Below are positions 53,712-61,977 of a stretch of 64,000 nucleotides of DNA, one piece after another. The stretch comes from Guptibacillus hwajinpoensis (GTDB taxonomy: Bacteria; Bacillota; Bacilli; Bacillales; Guptibacillaceae), in assembly GCF_029277305.1 (NCBI RefSeq), contig NZ_CP119526.1, one strand, 5' to 3'. The notes beneath the pieces were generated by a model. The model searched no databases. It was not told where the DNA came from and was given only the letters and a program-made list of their open reading frames with translations. Position 1 is the first letter of the stretch. Every line of letters starts with the position of its first letter. A program made the position numbers and the translations under genes.

Positions 53712-54464
53712 TTAAAACGTTAAACCTCCGCCATCAACGAGAAGGCTTGTTCCTGTGACATAGGATGCTTCATCAGAGACTAGGAACAGGACAGCATTTG
53801 CGATTTCCTCTGGTTGTCCAACTCTTCTAAGTGCATTCGCTTTTGAGATGATGGGCCATTTGCGATCGTCCTCTTTCCATGGTGTAACAATATTCGTGTC
53901 AATTACACCAGGGCAAACAGCGTTCACACGAATGTTTTTCCCTCCATACTCAAGTGCAGCGTTTTTGGTAAGCGTTATAACCCCACCTTTTGATGCGTTA
54001 TAAGGAGCCATATACTTCTTTCCTTTAAATCCAAGCAGACTTGATGTATTTACGATAGCTCCGCCACTTCTCTTTTCCATAGCCGGGATAGCATACTTCA
54101 TTCCCATAAATACGCCTTTTAAGTTTATTGAAACCACACGATCCCACTCGTCTACCGATATATCCACTAACTTTACTTCTTCATTACTCACTCCGGCGTT
54201 ATTGAAAAAGATGTCGAGACCACCGTACCGCTTTTCACATTCTTCTACAAGCGCTTTCATATCTCCTTCAATTGACGTGTCAGTTCTTACAAAAATGGCT
54301 TCTCCTCCCATTTTTGTAATTTGATCGACAGATTCCTCACCCGACTCGGAATGGATATCGGAGACGACCACCTTAGCCCCTTCGCTTGCAAAACGAAGAG
54401 CAGTTGCTCGACCGATACCTCCTCCACCTCCAGTAACAATAGCTACTTTATCTTGAAGTCTCAT
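53712..54464 (-). CDS. SDR family oxidoreductase
   Basis: A 250-residue FabG-like classical SDR. The motifs are TGGGGGIGRATALRF, NNAGVSNE, the catalytic YNASKGG and ASYVTGTSLLVDGGG at the C-terminus. It is one of three SDRs in the cluster. Ten bases separate it from the thiolase gene, so it may interconvert a 3-hydroxyacyl and a 3-ketoacyl intermediate, or a 4-keto and 4-hydroxy group as LvaD does. Confidence 0.92.
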   Translation of the reverse strand: MRLQDKVAIVTGGGGGIGRATALRFASEGAKVVVSDIHSESGEESVDQITKMGGEAIFVRTDTSIEGDMKALVEECEKRYGGLDIFFNNAGVSNEEVKLVDISVDEWDRVVSINLKGVFMGMKYAIPAMEKRSGGAIVNTSSLLGFKGKKYMAPYNASKGGVITLTKNAALEYGGKNIRVNAVCPGVIDTNIVTPWKEDDRKWPIISKANALRRVGQPEEIANAVLFLVSDEASYVTGTSLLVDGGGLTF

Positions 54465-54474
54465 CAGTACCTCC

Positions 54475-55644
54475 TTAAACTCGCTCTAGAATTGTAGCAA
54501 TTCCTTGTCCCCCACCAATACAAGCAGTAACGAGCGCATATCTCCCTTCTCTTCGATCAAGTTCATAAATTGCTTTTGTTGCAAGAATCGCTCCTGTTGC
54601 TCCTAATGGATGGCCGTGAGCGATAGCTCCACCATTCACATTTAATTTCTCAGAGTTCATATTCAATTCACGGTCGCATGCGAGCACCTGTGCAGCAAAA
54701 GCTTCGTTAACTTCAATCAAATCCATATCTTCTAATGATAATCCTGCTTGTTCCATCACTTTCTGGGTTGCAGGTACTGGTCCGATTCCCATAATATTAG
54801 GGTCAACACCACTAACAGCATACGCTTTTATTACTGCAAGTGGCTTTAGGCCAAGGTCTTCTGCTCTCTCACGAGACATAACAATGACTGCTGAAGCAGC
54901 ATCATTCAAACCAGAGCTAGAGCCTGCCGTAACGGTTCCATCTCTCTTGAATACTGAAGGTAGCTTTGCTAATTTATCGAGCGTAGTTTCTGGTCTAGGA
55001 TGTTCATCCTTCGAAACGACGATAGGATCCCCTTTACGAACAGGTACACTAACGGATGCAATCTGAGAGTCAAAATAGCCTTCCGCCATCGCTTGTCCCA
55101 TGCGTACTTGACTGCGATGTGCAAACTCATCTTGTTCTTCACGTGTGATCTGATACTTCTCAGCCAGATTTTCAGCAGTAATGCCCATTGGAGGATCACC
55201 TATTTCATCTGGTGAGAGTCTAGATTTCATAAAGCGTGGTGGCATTGTACTATAAGGCTTAGTTGGCTTCTCCATTAAGTATGGTGCCTGACTCATACTC
55301 TCAGCGCCACCTACCACATAAACATCACCATCACCCGCTTTGATAGCCTGTGCAGCTAGATTAATAGCATTTAATCCTGAACCGCACTGTCGATCAATAG
55401 TTAATCCTGGAATTGTTAGCGGAAGACCTGCCTCAAGGGCTGTTAACCTTGCTATATTTCCGCCGCCGCTAATGACATTACCAAAGATTACATCGTCAAT
55501 GGTATCCATTTCTAAGTTAATTCTGCTTACTGCTTCCTTAAGAGCTATTGCGCCGAGTACATGTGCTGGTATGCTTGCAAAAGCTCCACCTTGTCTTCCA
55601 ATAGGCGTACGTACTGCCGAAACAATGACTGGATCACGATTCAT
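54475..55644 (-). CDS. Thiolase (acetyl-CoA C-acyltransferase)
   Basis: A 389-residue thiolase. The nucleophilic cysteine is in DRQCGSGLNAINLAAQAI, with NEAFAAQVLACDRE, the catalytic NVNGGAIAHGHPLGATGA and the second cysteine in TACIGGGQGIA. It cleaves 3-ketoacyl-CoA to acetyl- or propionyl-CoA and a shortened acyl-CoA. AGGAGG precedes the ATG. It lies between two SDR genes in the same unit. Confidence 0.95.
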   Translation of the reverse strand: MNRDPVIVSAVRTPIGRQGGAFASIPAHVLGAIALKEAVSRINLEMDTIDDVIFGNVISGGGNIARLTALEAGLPLTIPGLTIDRQCGSGLNAINLAAQAIKAGDGDVYVVGGAESMSQAPYLMEKPTKPYSTMPPRFMKSRLSPDEIGDPPMGITAENLAEKYQITREEQDEFAHRSQVRMGQAMAEGYFDSQIASVSVPVRKGDPIVVSKDEHPRPETTLDKLAKLPSVFKRDGTVTAGSSSGLNDAASAVIVMSRERAEDLGLKPLAVIKAYAVSGVDPNIMGIGPVPATQKVMEQAGLSLEDMDLIEVNEAFAAQVLACDRELNMNSEKLNVNGGAIAHGHPLGATGAILATKAIYELDRREGRYALVTACIGGGQGIATILERV

Positions 55645-55665
55645 TCTTCATGTCCTCCTTTACTT

Positions 55666-56439
55666 TTACATTGCATGTTGACCACCATCAACAATTAGAA
55701 TATCTCCTGTTACATAATTGGACGCATTTGAAGCTAGGAATAATGCAGCTCCTTTTAAATCATCATCCGAACCAAAACGATTCAGAGGAGTCGTTTCTAG
55801 CATTTTCTCTCCACCCGCATCAATTAATCCTTTTGACATTTTCGTTGGGAAGAAACCAGGTGCAATCGCATTTACGTTAATGTTATATCCTCCCCACTTC
55901 ACAGCAAGATCTTTCGTAAATGTAATGACAGCTCCTTTACTCGTGTTATAGCCGATTGCATCCATGTAACGTGGATCAGCTCCACCAAGTCCTGCGACTG
56001 AAGCTATATTAATGATTTTACCGCTGTTCTGCTTAATCATTTCTTTCCCAGCTGCTTGTGCGAAAAGGAATGTACCCGTTACGTTTACTTCCATTACTTT
56101 ATGCCATGCCTGTAGAGGCATTTCAACGACAGGTGCTCCCCAAGACGCGCCACTGTTATTCACAAGAATATCAATCTGACCAAATTCTTTCATAGTTTCA
56201 TCAACTACATGCTGAACATCTTCTTGATTTGTTACATCACACTCAAAAGCAAGTGATCTAACCCCTTTACTTTCTAACTCGTCACGAACAGCTTCACACG
56301 CTGCCAATTTTCTTGAACAAATAACAACGTTCGCTCCAGCTTCAGCGAATCCTTCTGCAATTTGCTTGCCGAGACCTCTTCCCCCACCTGTCACAATAGC
56401 TGTCTTACCTGATAAATTAAATAATTCCATAACGTTCAT
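55666..56439 (-). CDS. SDR family oxidoreductase
   Basis: A 257-residue classical SDR resembling gluconate/2,3-diol-type reductases. The motifs are TGGGRGLGKQIAEGFAE, NNSGASWG, the catalytic YNTSKGA (about Tyr165) and NYVTGDILIVDGGQ. The ATG at 56439 follows GGGGGG. It is the third SDR of the cluster. It follows the ACAD10/11-type dehydrogenase gene by 17 bases. Confidence 0.9.
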   Translation of the reverse strand: MNVMELFNLSGKTAIVTGGGRGLGKQIAEGFAEAGANVVICSRKLAACEAVRDELESKGVRSLAFECDVTNQEDVQHVVDETMKEFGQIDILVNNSGASWGAPVVEMPLQAWHKVMEVNVTGTFLFAQAAGKEMIKQNSGKIINIASVAGLGGADPRYMDAIGYNTSKGAVITFTKDLAVKWGGYNINVNAIAPGFFPTKMSKGLIDAGGEKMLETTPLNRFGSDDDLKGAALFLASNASNYVTGDILIVDGGQHAM

Positions 56440-56456
56440 ATATGATTCCCCCCAGG

Positions 56457-57671
56457 CTAACTATACTTTTTCAGTTCTTGTCTTGCTATTGCATTACGAT
56501 GAACTTCGTCTGGTCCATCTGCGAGCCTCAGTGTTCTAGCATTTGCCCAGTGAGCAGCAAGCGTATAATCATCACTTACTCCCGCTCCTCCGAACGCTTG
56601 AATAGCACGATCAATTACCTGTAGTGCCATATTAGGTGCCACTACTTTAATCATTGCAATTTCTGCTCTTGCTTCTTTATTACCAACCGTATCCATCATG
56701 TGTGCCGCTTTAAGAGTTAAAAGCCTCGCCTGCTCGATTTCAATTCGAGAGTCAGCAATCCATTCACGGACAACACCTTGATCAGAAATTTTCTTACCAA
56801 ATGCTTCACGACTTTGTACGCGCTTACATAAATCCTCAAGTGCCCGCTCAGCTGTTCCTATCAAACGCATGCAGTGATGAATTCGTCCAGGTCCAAGCCT
56901 CCCTTGCGCAATCGCAAATCCTTTTCCTTCTTCCCAAAGCATACTAGAAGCAGGTACTCGTACGTCTTTGTATTCAATTTCTGCATGACCATGCGGTGCA
57001 TGATCATACCCAAATACCGGAAGAACTCGTTTAATCGTAACGCCTTCTGTATCAAGTGGAACTAGGATCATTGATTGTTGTTCATGTTTTGCAGCAGTTG
57101 GATCATTTTTCCCCATCACAATGGCGATTTTGCACCTAGGATCGCCAGCACCAGATGACCACCATTTTGTCCCATTAATGACGTATTCATCACCATCTCG
57201 TTCGATTCGAGCCTGTATATTCGTTGCATCTGAAGAAGCAACATCAGGTTCAGTCATCGAGAAACAGGAGCGAATTTCACCCGCAAGTAAAGGATCGAGC
57301 CATTGTTTTTTCTGTTCATCTGTACCATAACGAACAAGCACTTCCATATTACCTGTGTCAGGAGCAGCACAATTAAAAACTTCCGGACCAATCATAGAAC
57401 GACCCATCACTTCACATAATGGAGCGTATTCGGTATTCGTAAGGCCTGCACCATATTCACTTTCAGGTAGAAACAGATTCCATAAACCAGCATCTTTCGC
57501 TTTTTGCTTCAACTCTTCCATAATAGGTGGAACTTCTGACCAGCGGCTTTCCTGATTCGAGAGCTGCTCTTCATAGACCTTTTCGTTAGGGTATACATTA
57601 GCATCCATAAATGTCTTTACTTTTTCAAGGTAAGTATGGCAACGCTCGGAATAATCAAAATTCATTTTCAT
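56457..57671 (-). CDS. Acyl-CoA dehydrogenase of the ACAD10/11 type
   Basis: A 404-residue acyl-CoA dehydrogenase with the hallmarks of the ACAD10/11 branch: MTEPDVASSDATN, GRLGPGRIHHCMR, TLKAAHMMDT, IQAFGGAGVSDDY and RLADGPDEVH, where an aspartate stands in place of the usual catalytic Glu. In the 4-hydroxy acid pathway this enzyme acts on the 4-phosphoacyl-CoA made by the kinase partner, which is encoded separately at 48148-49212. The ATG at 57671 follows AAGGAG; the next ATG (57665) is also possible. A palindrome lies just upstream. Confidence 0.93.
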   Translation of the reverse strand: MKMNFDYSERCHTYLEKVKTFMDANVYPNEKVYEEQLSNQESRWSEVPPIMEELKQKAKDAGLWNLFLPESEYGAGLTNTEYAPLCEVMGRSMIGPEVFNCAAPDTGNMEVLVRYGTDEQKKQWLDPLLAGEIRSCFSMTEPDVASSDATNIQARIERDGDEYVINGTKWWSSGAGDPRCKIAIVMGKNDPTAAKHEQQSMILVPLDTEGVTIKRVLPVFGYDHAPHGHAEIEYKDVRVPASSMLWEEGKGFAIAQGRLGPGRIHHCMRLIGTAERALEDLCKRVQSREAFGKKISDQGVVREWIADSRIEIEQARLLTLKAAHMMDTVGNKEARAEIAMIKVVAPNMALQVIDRAIQAFGGAGVSDDYTLAAHWANARTLRLADGPDEVHRNAIARQELKKYS

Positions 57672-57690
57672 TCGTCTCCTTGAACCCGGC

Positions 57691-57714
57691 ATCTAACTAA
57701 CCGGTTGGTATGTT
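57691..57714 (-). promoter_or_regulatory. Candidate TetR-type operator, site 2
   Basis: A palindrome centred at 57702/57703 (CTAACC/GGTTGG). The right half GGTTGGTATGTT matches the ideal half-site at 11 of 12 positions, the left half at 9 of 12. It lies about 20 bases before the start of the ACAD10/11-type dehydrogenase gene. Confidence 0.65.
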
Positions 57715-57760
57715 CTTGTAATTAGTATAAATATATATTTCCGAATATTCAATACATTTA

Positions 57761-59299
57761 TTAAAATCCAGTTGGCCAATTAACTAATTTCCTTTCGCTT
57801 TTAGATCCGTTTTTATAACAAGCAAGCTCTAATGTTCGTGCAAGAAATAACCGAGTCTCACCTGGATCAATAACATCATCAATTAAATGCTTGGCTGCCG
57901 CTTTATATGGGGAACTATCAAAGCTCCACTTCTCCAACAGCTTTTCACGTTCAAGTTTAACGTTTTCAGCCTCCATTAACTCTCTACCATAAACAACATT
58001 AATTCCAACTTCAGGTCCAGTAAAATTTATTTCTGCAGAAGGCCAGGCGACAACGAAATCCGCTCCCATTGTTGGTCCACACATATTTCCATAAGCAGCT
58101 CCTATACTTTTCCTTATGATGACAGATAGTTTCGGAACTGTTGACTGAGCGAGAGCCTGATTCCACATCATAATTTTGGTAGGTATTTTCCCTTTCTCAG
58201 CTTCAGAGCTGACTCGAAACCCTGGGATATCATGTAGGAAAATTAAAGGGATATGAAAAGAATCACAGAGACAAATAAAATCTGTCGCTTTCTCGCACTC
58301 TTGGATTCCTGCAGCCCCAGCATAGTTCATCGGCTGGTTCGCTATGATTCCTACAGATCTTCCATTTATGCGCGAAAGTATTGTAAGAATAGCTGGACCA
58401 AATGACGGCTTTACTTCAAAAAATTGACCATCGTCTACTAACTCTTTAATCACTTTTTTCATGTTATAAGCACGGTTTCGTTTCACAGGAACAATTGATC
58501 CAACATCATCTACCCTCCTTTCCATAGAGTCTTTCGTAACTCTTAATGGTGGTTCTTCTTCTCCATGAGATGGAAGATAACTAAGAAATTCTTTTAATTG
58601 TAGAATACATTCAACTTCTGTAGTTGCGGATTGATCAATTTGCCCCGTATACTTCTCGTGGATTTTCACACCGCCCAATTCTTCTTCAGTTGCTTTCTCA
58701 CCAGTTGCAACTTCAAGCATGCGAGGACCTGCTACTGCCATACACGTTCCTTCCAATTGCGTTACAAAATCTGATGACACAGCAAGCCAGGTAGGTCCTC
58801 CAAAGCTATCTCCTAGAATCGCGGTGACCATTGGAACTTCTCTATGATGCGTTAGCATCTCTTGTGGAAAGAGCTTATCACTTATGCCGTCAGAACCCAT
58901 TCCATCAGGCATTCGAAGACCTCCACCTTCGCTTAAATTCACTAGTGGTAACCCACGTTTTAATGCGTAAGAATGGGCAGCTTTTGTTTTTCGAATATGA
59001 ACAGATCCTTCAGTACCTGCAAATACTGTTTTATCTGCAGCTTGAACCACGATTGGTCGTCCATCTACTCTTGCCGTTCCACAAATCAACCCATCACCGG
59101 CACTTCTCTTTTCTAACCCTGGAATATCAGATGCAGTAAGCTTTCCGAATTCAAGAAATGAATGCTCATCAACTAGTAGCTCTATCCTTTCTCTTGCCGT
59201 CCTTTTCCCTTGAGCGTGAAGGGCATCAATCTTAGCTTGACCTCCCATCAGTTCAGCTCTATTTCTCCGTTGATGTAACTCCTCTACATACTCTTTCAT
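57761..59299 (-). CDS. Acyl-CoA carboxylase, carboxyltransferase (beta) subunit
   Basis: A 512-residue carboxyltransferase of the PccB/MccB/YqjD type. The N-terminal half has GKRTARERIELLVDEHSF and the crotonase-like oxyanion region; the C-terminal half has NQPMNYAGAAGIQECEKATDFICLCD (overlapping family segments), HDIPGF and IIRKSIGAAYGNMCGP. It transfers CO2 from biotin to an acyl-CoA. No biotin carboxylase or biotin carrier gene is in the window, so the partner is elsewhere, or the protein acts as a decarboxylase component. It has a palindrome in its upstream region and is divergent from the TetR_C-like gene. Confidence 0.88.
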   Translation of the reverse strand: MKEYVEELHQRRNRAELMGGQAKIDALHAQGKRTARERIELLVDEHSFLEFGKLTASDIPGLEKRSAGDGLICGTARVDGRPIVVQAADKTVFAGTEGSVHIRKTKAAHSYALKRGLPLVNLSEGGGLRMPDGMGSDGISDKLFPQEMLTHHREVPMVTAILGDSFGGPTWLAVSSDFVTQLEGTCMAVAGPRMLEVATGEKATEEELGGVKIHEKYTGQIDQSATTEVECILQLKEFLSYLPSHGEEEPPLRVTKDSMERRVDDVGSIVPVKRNRAYNMKKVIKELVDDGQFFEVKPSFGPAILTILSRINGRSVGIIANQPMNYAGAAGIQECEKATDFICLCDSFHIPLIFLHDIPGFRVSSEAEKGKIPTKIMMWNQALAQSTVPKLSVIIRKSIGAAYGNMCGPTMGADFVVAWPSAEINFTGPEVGINVVYGRELMEAENVKLEREKLLEKWSFDSSPYKAAAKHLIDDVIDPGETRLFLARTLELACYKNGSKSERKLVNWPTGF

Positions 59300-59351
59300 A
59301 ACAAGCCTCCAATATAGTTTAATTGAAAATCATCTTGCTTACTTCAGCGGA

Positions 59352-59375
59352 AACATACTAACCATATAGTATGTT
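59352..59375 (-). promoter_or_regulatory. Candidate TetR-type operator, site 3
   Basis: A palindrome with perfect 9-base arms AACATACTA and TAGTATGTT around ACCATA. The left half is identical to the ideal half-site AACATACTAACC. It lies between the carboxyltransferase gene (- strand) and the TetR_C-like gene (+ strand) and so could act on both. Confidence 0.7.
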
Positions 59376-59483
59376 TGATTTACATGATACAGGTATTTAT
59401 TTAGACAATTCAATGCAAATTTCAAGTTTTACATTCATATAAATGGGAATTCTCTTTTTATGAATTTGAAAGGATGGATCAAA

Positions 59484-59930
59484 ATGAATCAAAACTTATA
59501 TTACTTAACTCAGGAGTATGAAAAATTCACGGATGAATGTGAAGGAGAGAATGTTCCAGAATTTGTAGAGAATTTCATATATGGTTCAATGGAATATAAC
59601 GATGTTAACCTTCCTAAATTAACAGAAGAAATGAGTAAGCAAGCTCAGAACAAAGAACCAGAGGAATTTAAAAGAGCTTTTGATGAAATGCTTCTTTATC
59701 TTAGAGACCGTTTTGTATCTCTGGATCCGGATAAGAAATACTGGCCACTGCATTATCGTGAAGGTGTAAGTGCTTTCGTTGCCATGATCGATGGATTAGT
59801 CGTACAATACTTTTCGGGACTCTATTCTGTAGACGATTTAAAAGAACGCACTCCTCTTTTTGCAGCCATTATTTTGAATGGATTTATAGGCATAAACGAA
59901 CATGAATATAGTACATTATCAACAGATTAA
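59484..59930 (+). CDS. TetR C-terminal-domain-like protein lacking an HTH
   Basis: A 148-residue acidic, helical protein. The C-terminal part FVAMIDGLVVQYFSGLYSVDDLKER followed by TPLFAAIIL resembles the last helices of the TetR ligand-binding domain (the ALIDGLxLQ segment), and the length fits a TetR protein without its ~50-residue DNA-binding part. The start of a complete TetR would fall in the operator region, which contains no HTH coding sequence. AAAGGATGG precedes the ATG at 59484. It could be a truncated regulator, an effector-binding partner of the complete TetR, or unrelated. The similarity is only by eye. Confidence 0.55.
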   Translation: MNQNLYYLTQEYEKFTDECEGENVPEFVENFIYGSMEYNDVNLPKLTEEMSKQAQNKEPEEFKRAFDEMLLYLRDRFVSLDPDKKYWPLHYREGVSAFVAMIDGLVVQYFSGLYSVDDLKERTPLFAAIILNGFIGINEHEYSTLSTD

Positions 59931-59931
59931 A

Positions 59932-59962
59932 AAAGATCTTGCCGACTTCGGCAAGATCTTTA
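59932..59962. terminator. Bidirectional terminator
   Basis: AAAGATCTTGCCG (59932-59944) pairs with CGGCAAGATCTTT (59949-59961) around a 4-base loop. It serves the TetR_C-like gene and the convergent carboxypeptidase gene. Confidence 0.85.
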
Positions 59963-59966
59963 ACTT

Positions 59967-61496
59967 TTATGATTGTATACGATAAACTTGTTGATATTTT
60001 TCTTCTAGATACTGAATAAGGTATTTTGCATTAAGACCTTCTCCAGTAATATCTTTAATAATTTCGATTGGCTGCTTCAATTTGCCGTACTGATGGATAT
60101 TTTCTGTCAGCCATTCTTTAATTGGAAGCATATTTCCTTCTTCAAGAAGCTCATCAAAATTAGGAAGATCTTCAAGCATAGCATTTTTAATCTGCGCTGC
60201 GTAAATATAACCAAGAGCATAGGAAGGGAAGTACCCAAATGCGCCACCTGACCAATGCACATCCTGAAGGACACCAACAGCATCATTATCAGGGGTAATC
60301 CCGAGGTATTCTTCCATCTTCTCATTCCAAATCTGTGGAAGGTCTTTCACTTCTATATCACCATTTATTAGTCCTTTTTCTATTTCGTATCGAACCATAA
60401 TATGAAGGGCGTATGTCATTTCATCAGCTTCAATACGGATTAAAGAAGGACCAGCAACATTTATTGCACGATAGTAATCTTCAAGCGATACGTCATCAAA
60501 CTGTCCTGTTGAATAAGTCTTTAGTGTATCGAAATTTTTCTTCCAGAAGGACTTATTACGGCCAACAAAGTTCTCCCAGAAGAGAGATTGTGATTCATGT
60601 ATTCCCATGGATGTACCGGAACAAAGCGGCGTACCAATTAACTGTGGTGAAATGTTTTGTTCATATAAAGCATGGCCACCTTCGTGTATGGTGCCAAATA
60701 CTGCTGTTCGAAAATCACTTTCATCATACTTGGTCGTAACACGCACATCACCAGGATTAAGTCCGGTTGCAAAAGGATGCACCGTTGTGTCGAGACGACC
60801 AGCGTTGAAATCGTATCCCATTCCCTTTAGAATATCTAAACTAAATGCTTTCTGTTTTTCCTGAGGGAAATGACTATACAAGAAATCCGTTTTAGGCTTA
60901 TCACTTGCATTTACAACTTGTTGAACGAGTGGCACAATATGCTCTCGCAATTGGTTGAATACACGGTCGATGACCTTAACTGTAACTCCTGGCTCGAATA
61001 AATCAAGAAGCGTATCGTACTTGTTCTCTTCGTATCCCCAATACTCTACAAATTTTTGGTTAAATGCTACCAGTTTTTCAAGATAGGGACGGAACATTTC
61101 GAAGTTGGACTGTTCTTTCGCTTCTTCCCAAACTGTTTCTGCCTTCGAACTAAGAATTACGTACTCTGAATATTCTTCTGCAGGAATTTTGATATTTCGA
61201 TCATATTCTTTTCGACATTCTTCTACTGTTTTACGAGTTCGGTCGCTTAAGTTATTTTGTACATCTTCTTTAGTTAGTTCATCAAGAAACCTCTTCATTT
61301 CATTTGAGACTGACATATCAAATACTTCAGAGGACATCATACCAATCACTTCAGAGCGCTGCTCAGCGCCTTTTTTGGGTGCACCAGTCCTAAGATCCCA
61401 GTACATTAAGCCTATGGCTTCATTAAAACTCGTCATTTTTTTTACATAGTCTAGAAAGTGTTTTTCTGTTTGCATAAGATCAGTCGTCATACTCAT
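59967..61496 (-). CDS. Carboxypeptidase M32 (thermostable carboxypeptidase 1 family)
   Basis: A 509-residue zinc metallocarboxypeptidase of family M32, like Thermus Taq carboxypeptidase and B. subtilis YpwA. It has the HEXXH motif in GTIHEGGHALYEQ, HESQSLFWENFVGR, IRIEADEMTYALHIMVRYEIE and GVLQDVHWSGGAFGYFPSYALG, the last two being family signatures. The enzyme removes C-terminal residues from peptides in the cytoplasm. AAAGGGTG precedes the ATG. It is a single gene ending at a shared terminator. Confidence 0.95.
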   Translation of the reverse strand: MSMTTDLMQTEKHFLDYVKKMTSFNEAIGLMYWDLRTGAPKKGAEQRSEVIGMMSSEVFDMSVSNEMKRFLDELTKEDVQNNLSDRTRKTVEECRKEYDRNIKIPAEEYSEYVILSSKAETVWEEAKEQSNFEMFRPYLEKLVAFNQKFVEYWGYEENKYDTLLDLFEPGVTVKVIDRVFNQLREHIVPLVQQVVNASDKPKTDFLYSHFPQEKQKAFSLDILKGMGYDFNAGRLDTTVHPFATGLNPGDVRVTTKYDESDFRTAVFGTIHEGGHALYEQNISPQLIGTPLCSGTSMGIHESQSLFWENFVGRNKSFWKKNFDTLKTYSTGQFDDVSLEDYYRAINVAGPSLIRIEADEMTYALHIMVRYEIEKGLINGDIEVKDLPQIWNEKMEEYLGITPDNDAVGVLQDVHWSGGAFGYFPSYALGYIYAAQIKNAMLEDLPNFDELLEEGNMLPIKEWLTENIHQYGKLKQPIEIIKDITGEGLNAKYLIQYLEEKYQQVYRIQS

Positions 61497-61655
61497 TTCA
61501 CCCTTTCAATTTGGTTGTAAATTTGTAAAGTAAATTCGACACTTCTCGTTTCATTATGTAAAGATTTGTCGGAAGTTAAAAAATTCAAAAATAGATGAAT
61601 TTCAAAATGTCATGTTATCCTTTTGATAAGCAAAATAGTTTAAGGAGGGATTCAG

Positions 61656-61862
61656 ATGTCAGTCCAGAATCTGATTAACGCATTCAATGAGGTAAAAGGA
61701 AGAAAACCAGCTACCGCAGACGAATTACTCGACTTTGTGCAAGTTAACTATTTACGAGGTTCACTTTCTTTATATGAGTACCAAAACTACTTTAAAGAAC
61801 TTCATGCACAAGGTGCAAAAAAACCTGAGTACTTTCCTCATGAGGAATTGAAAGCCTTTTAA
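61656..61862 (+). CDS. YppF-like small conserved protein
   Basis: A 68-residue protein, probably of the small Bacillus YppF family. It contains KPATADELLDFVQVNYLRGSL and EYQNYFKELHAQGAKKPEYF, a short two-helix layout. No function is known. AAGGAGG precedes the ATG at a good distance, and the gene has its own terminator region, so it is a real small gene. Confidence 0.75.
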   Translation: MSVQNLINAFNEVKGRKPATADELLDFVQVNYLRGSLSLYEYQNYFKELHAQGAKKPEYFPHEELKAF

Positions 61863-61908
61863 TCTCTCCTATTCTATCCTACCATAAGTTTACAGAATAA
61901 CGCACACA

Positions 61909-61938
61909 AAGAAGACATGGACTATTCCATGTCTTCTT
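61909..61938. terminator. Hairpin terminator between convergent small genes
   Basis: AAGAAGACATGGA (61909-61921) pairs with TCCATGTCTTCTT (61926-61938) around a 4-base loop. T-runs are short on both sides. Confidence 0.7.
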
Positions 61939-61977
61939 CTATTTATATATGCACTATTCTAAGAAGGAAATCTTAAA

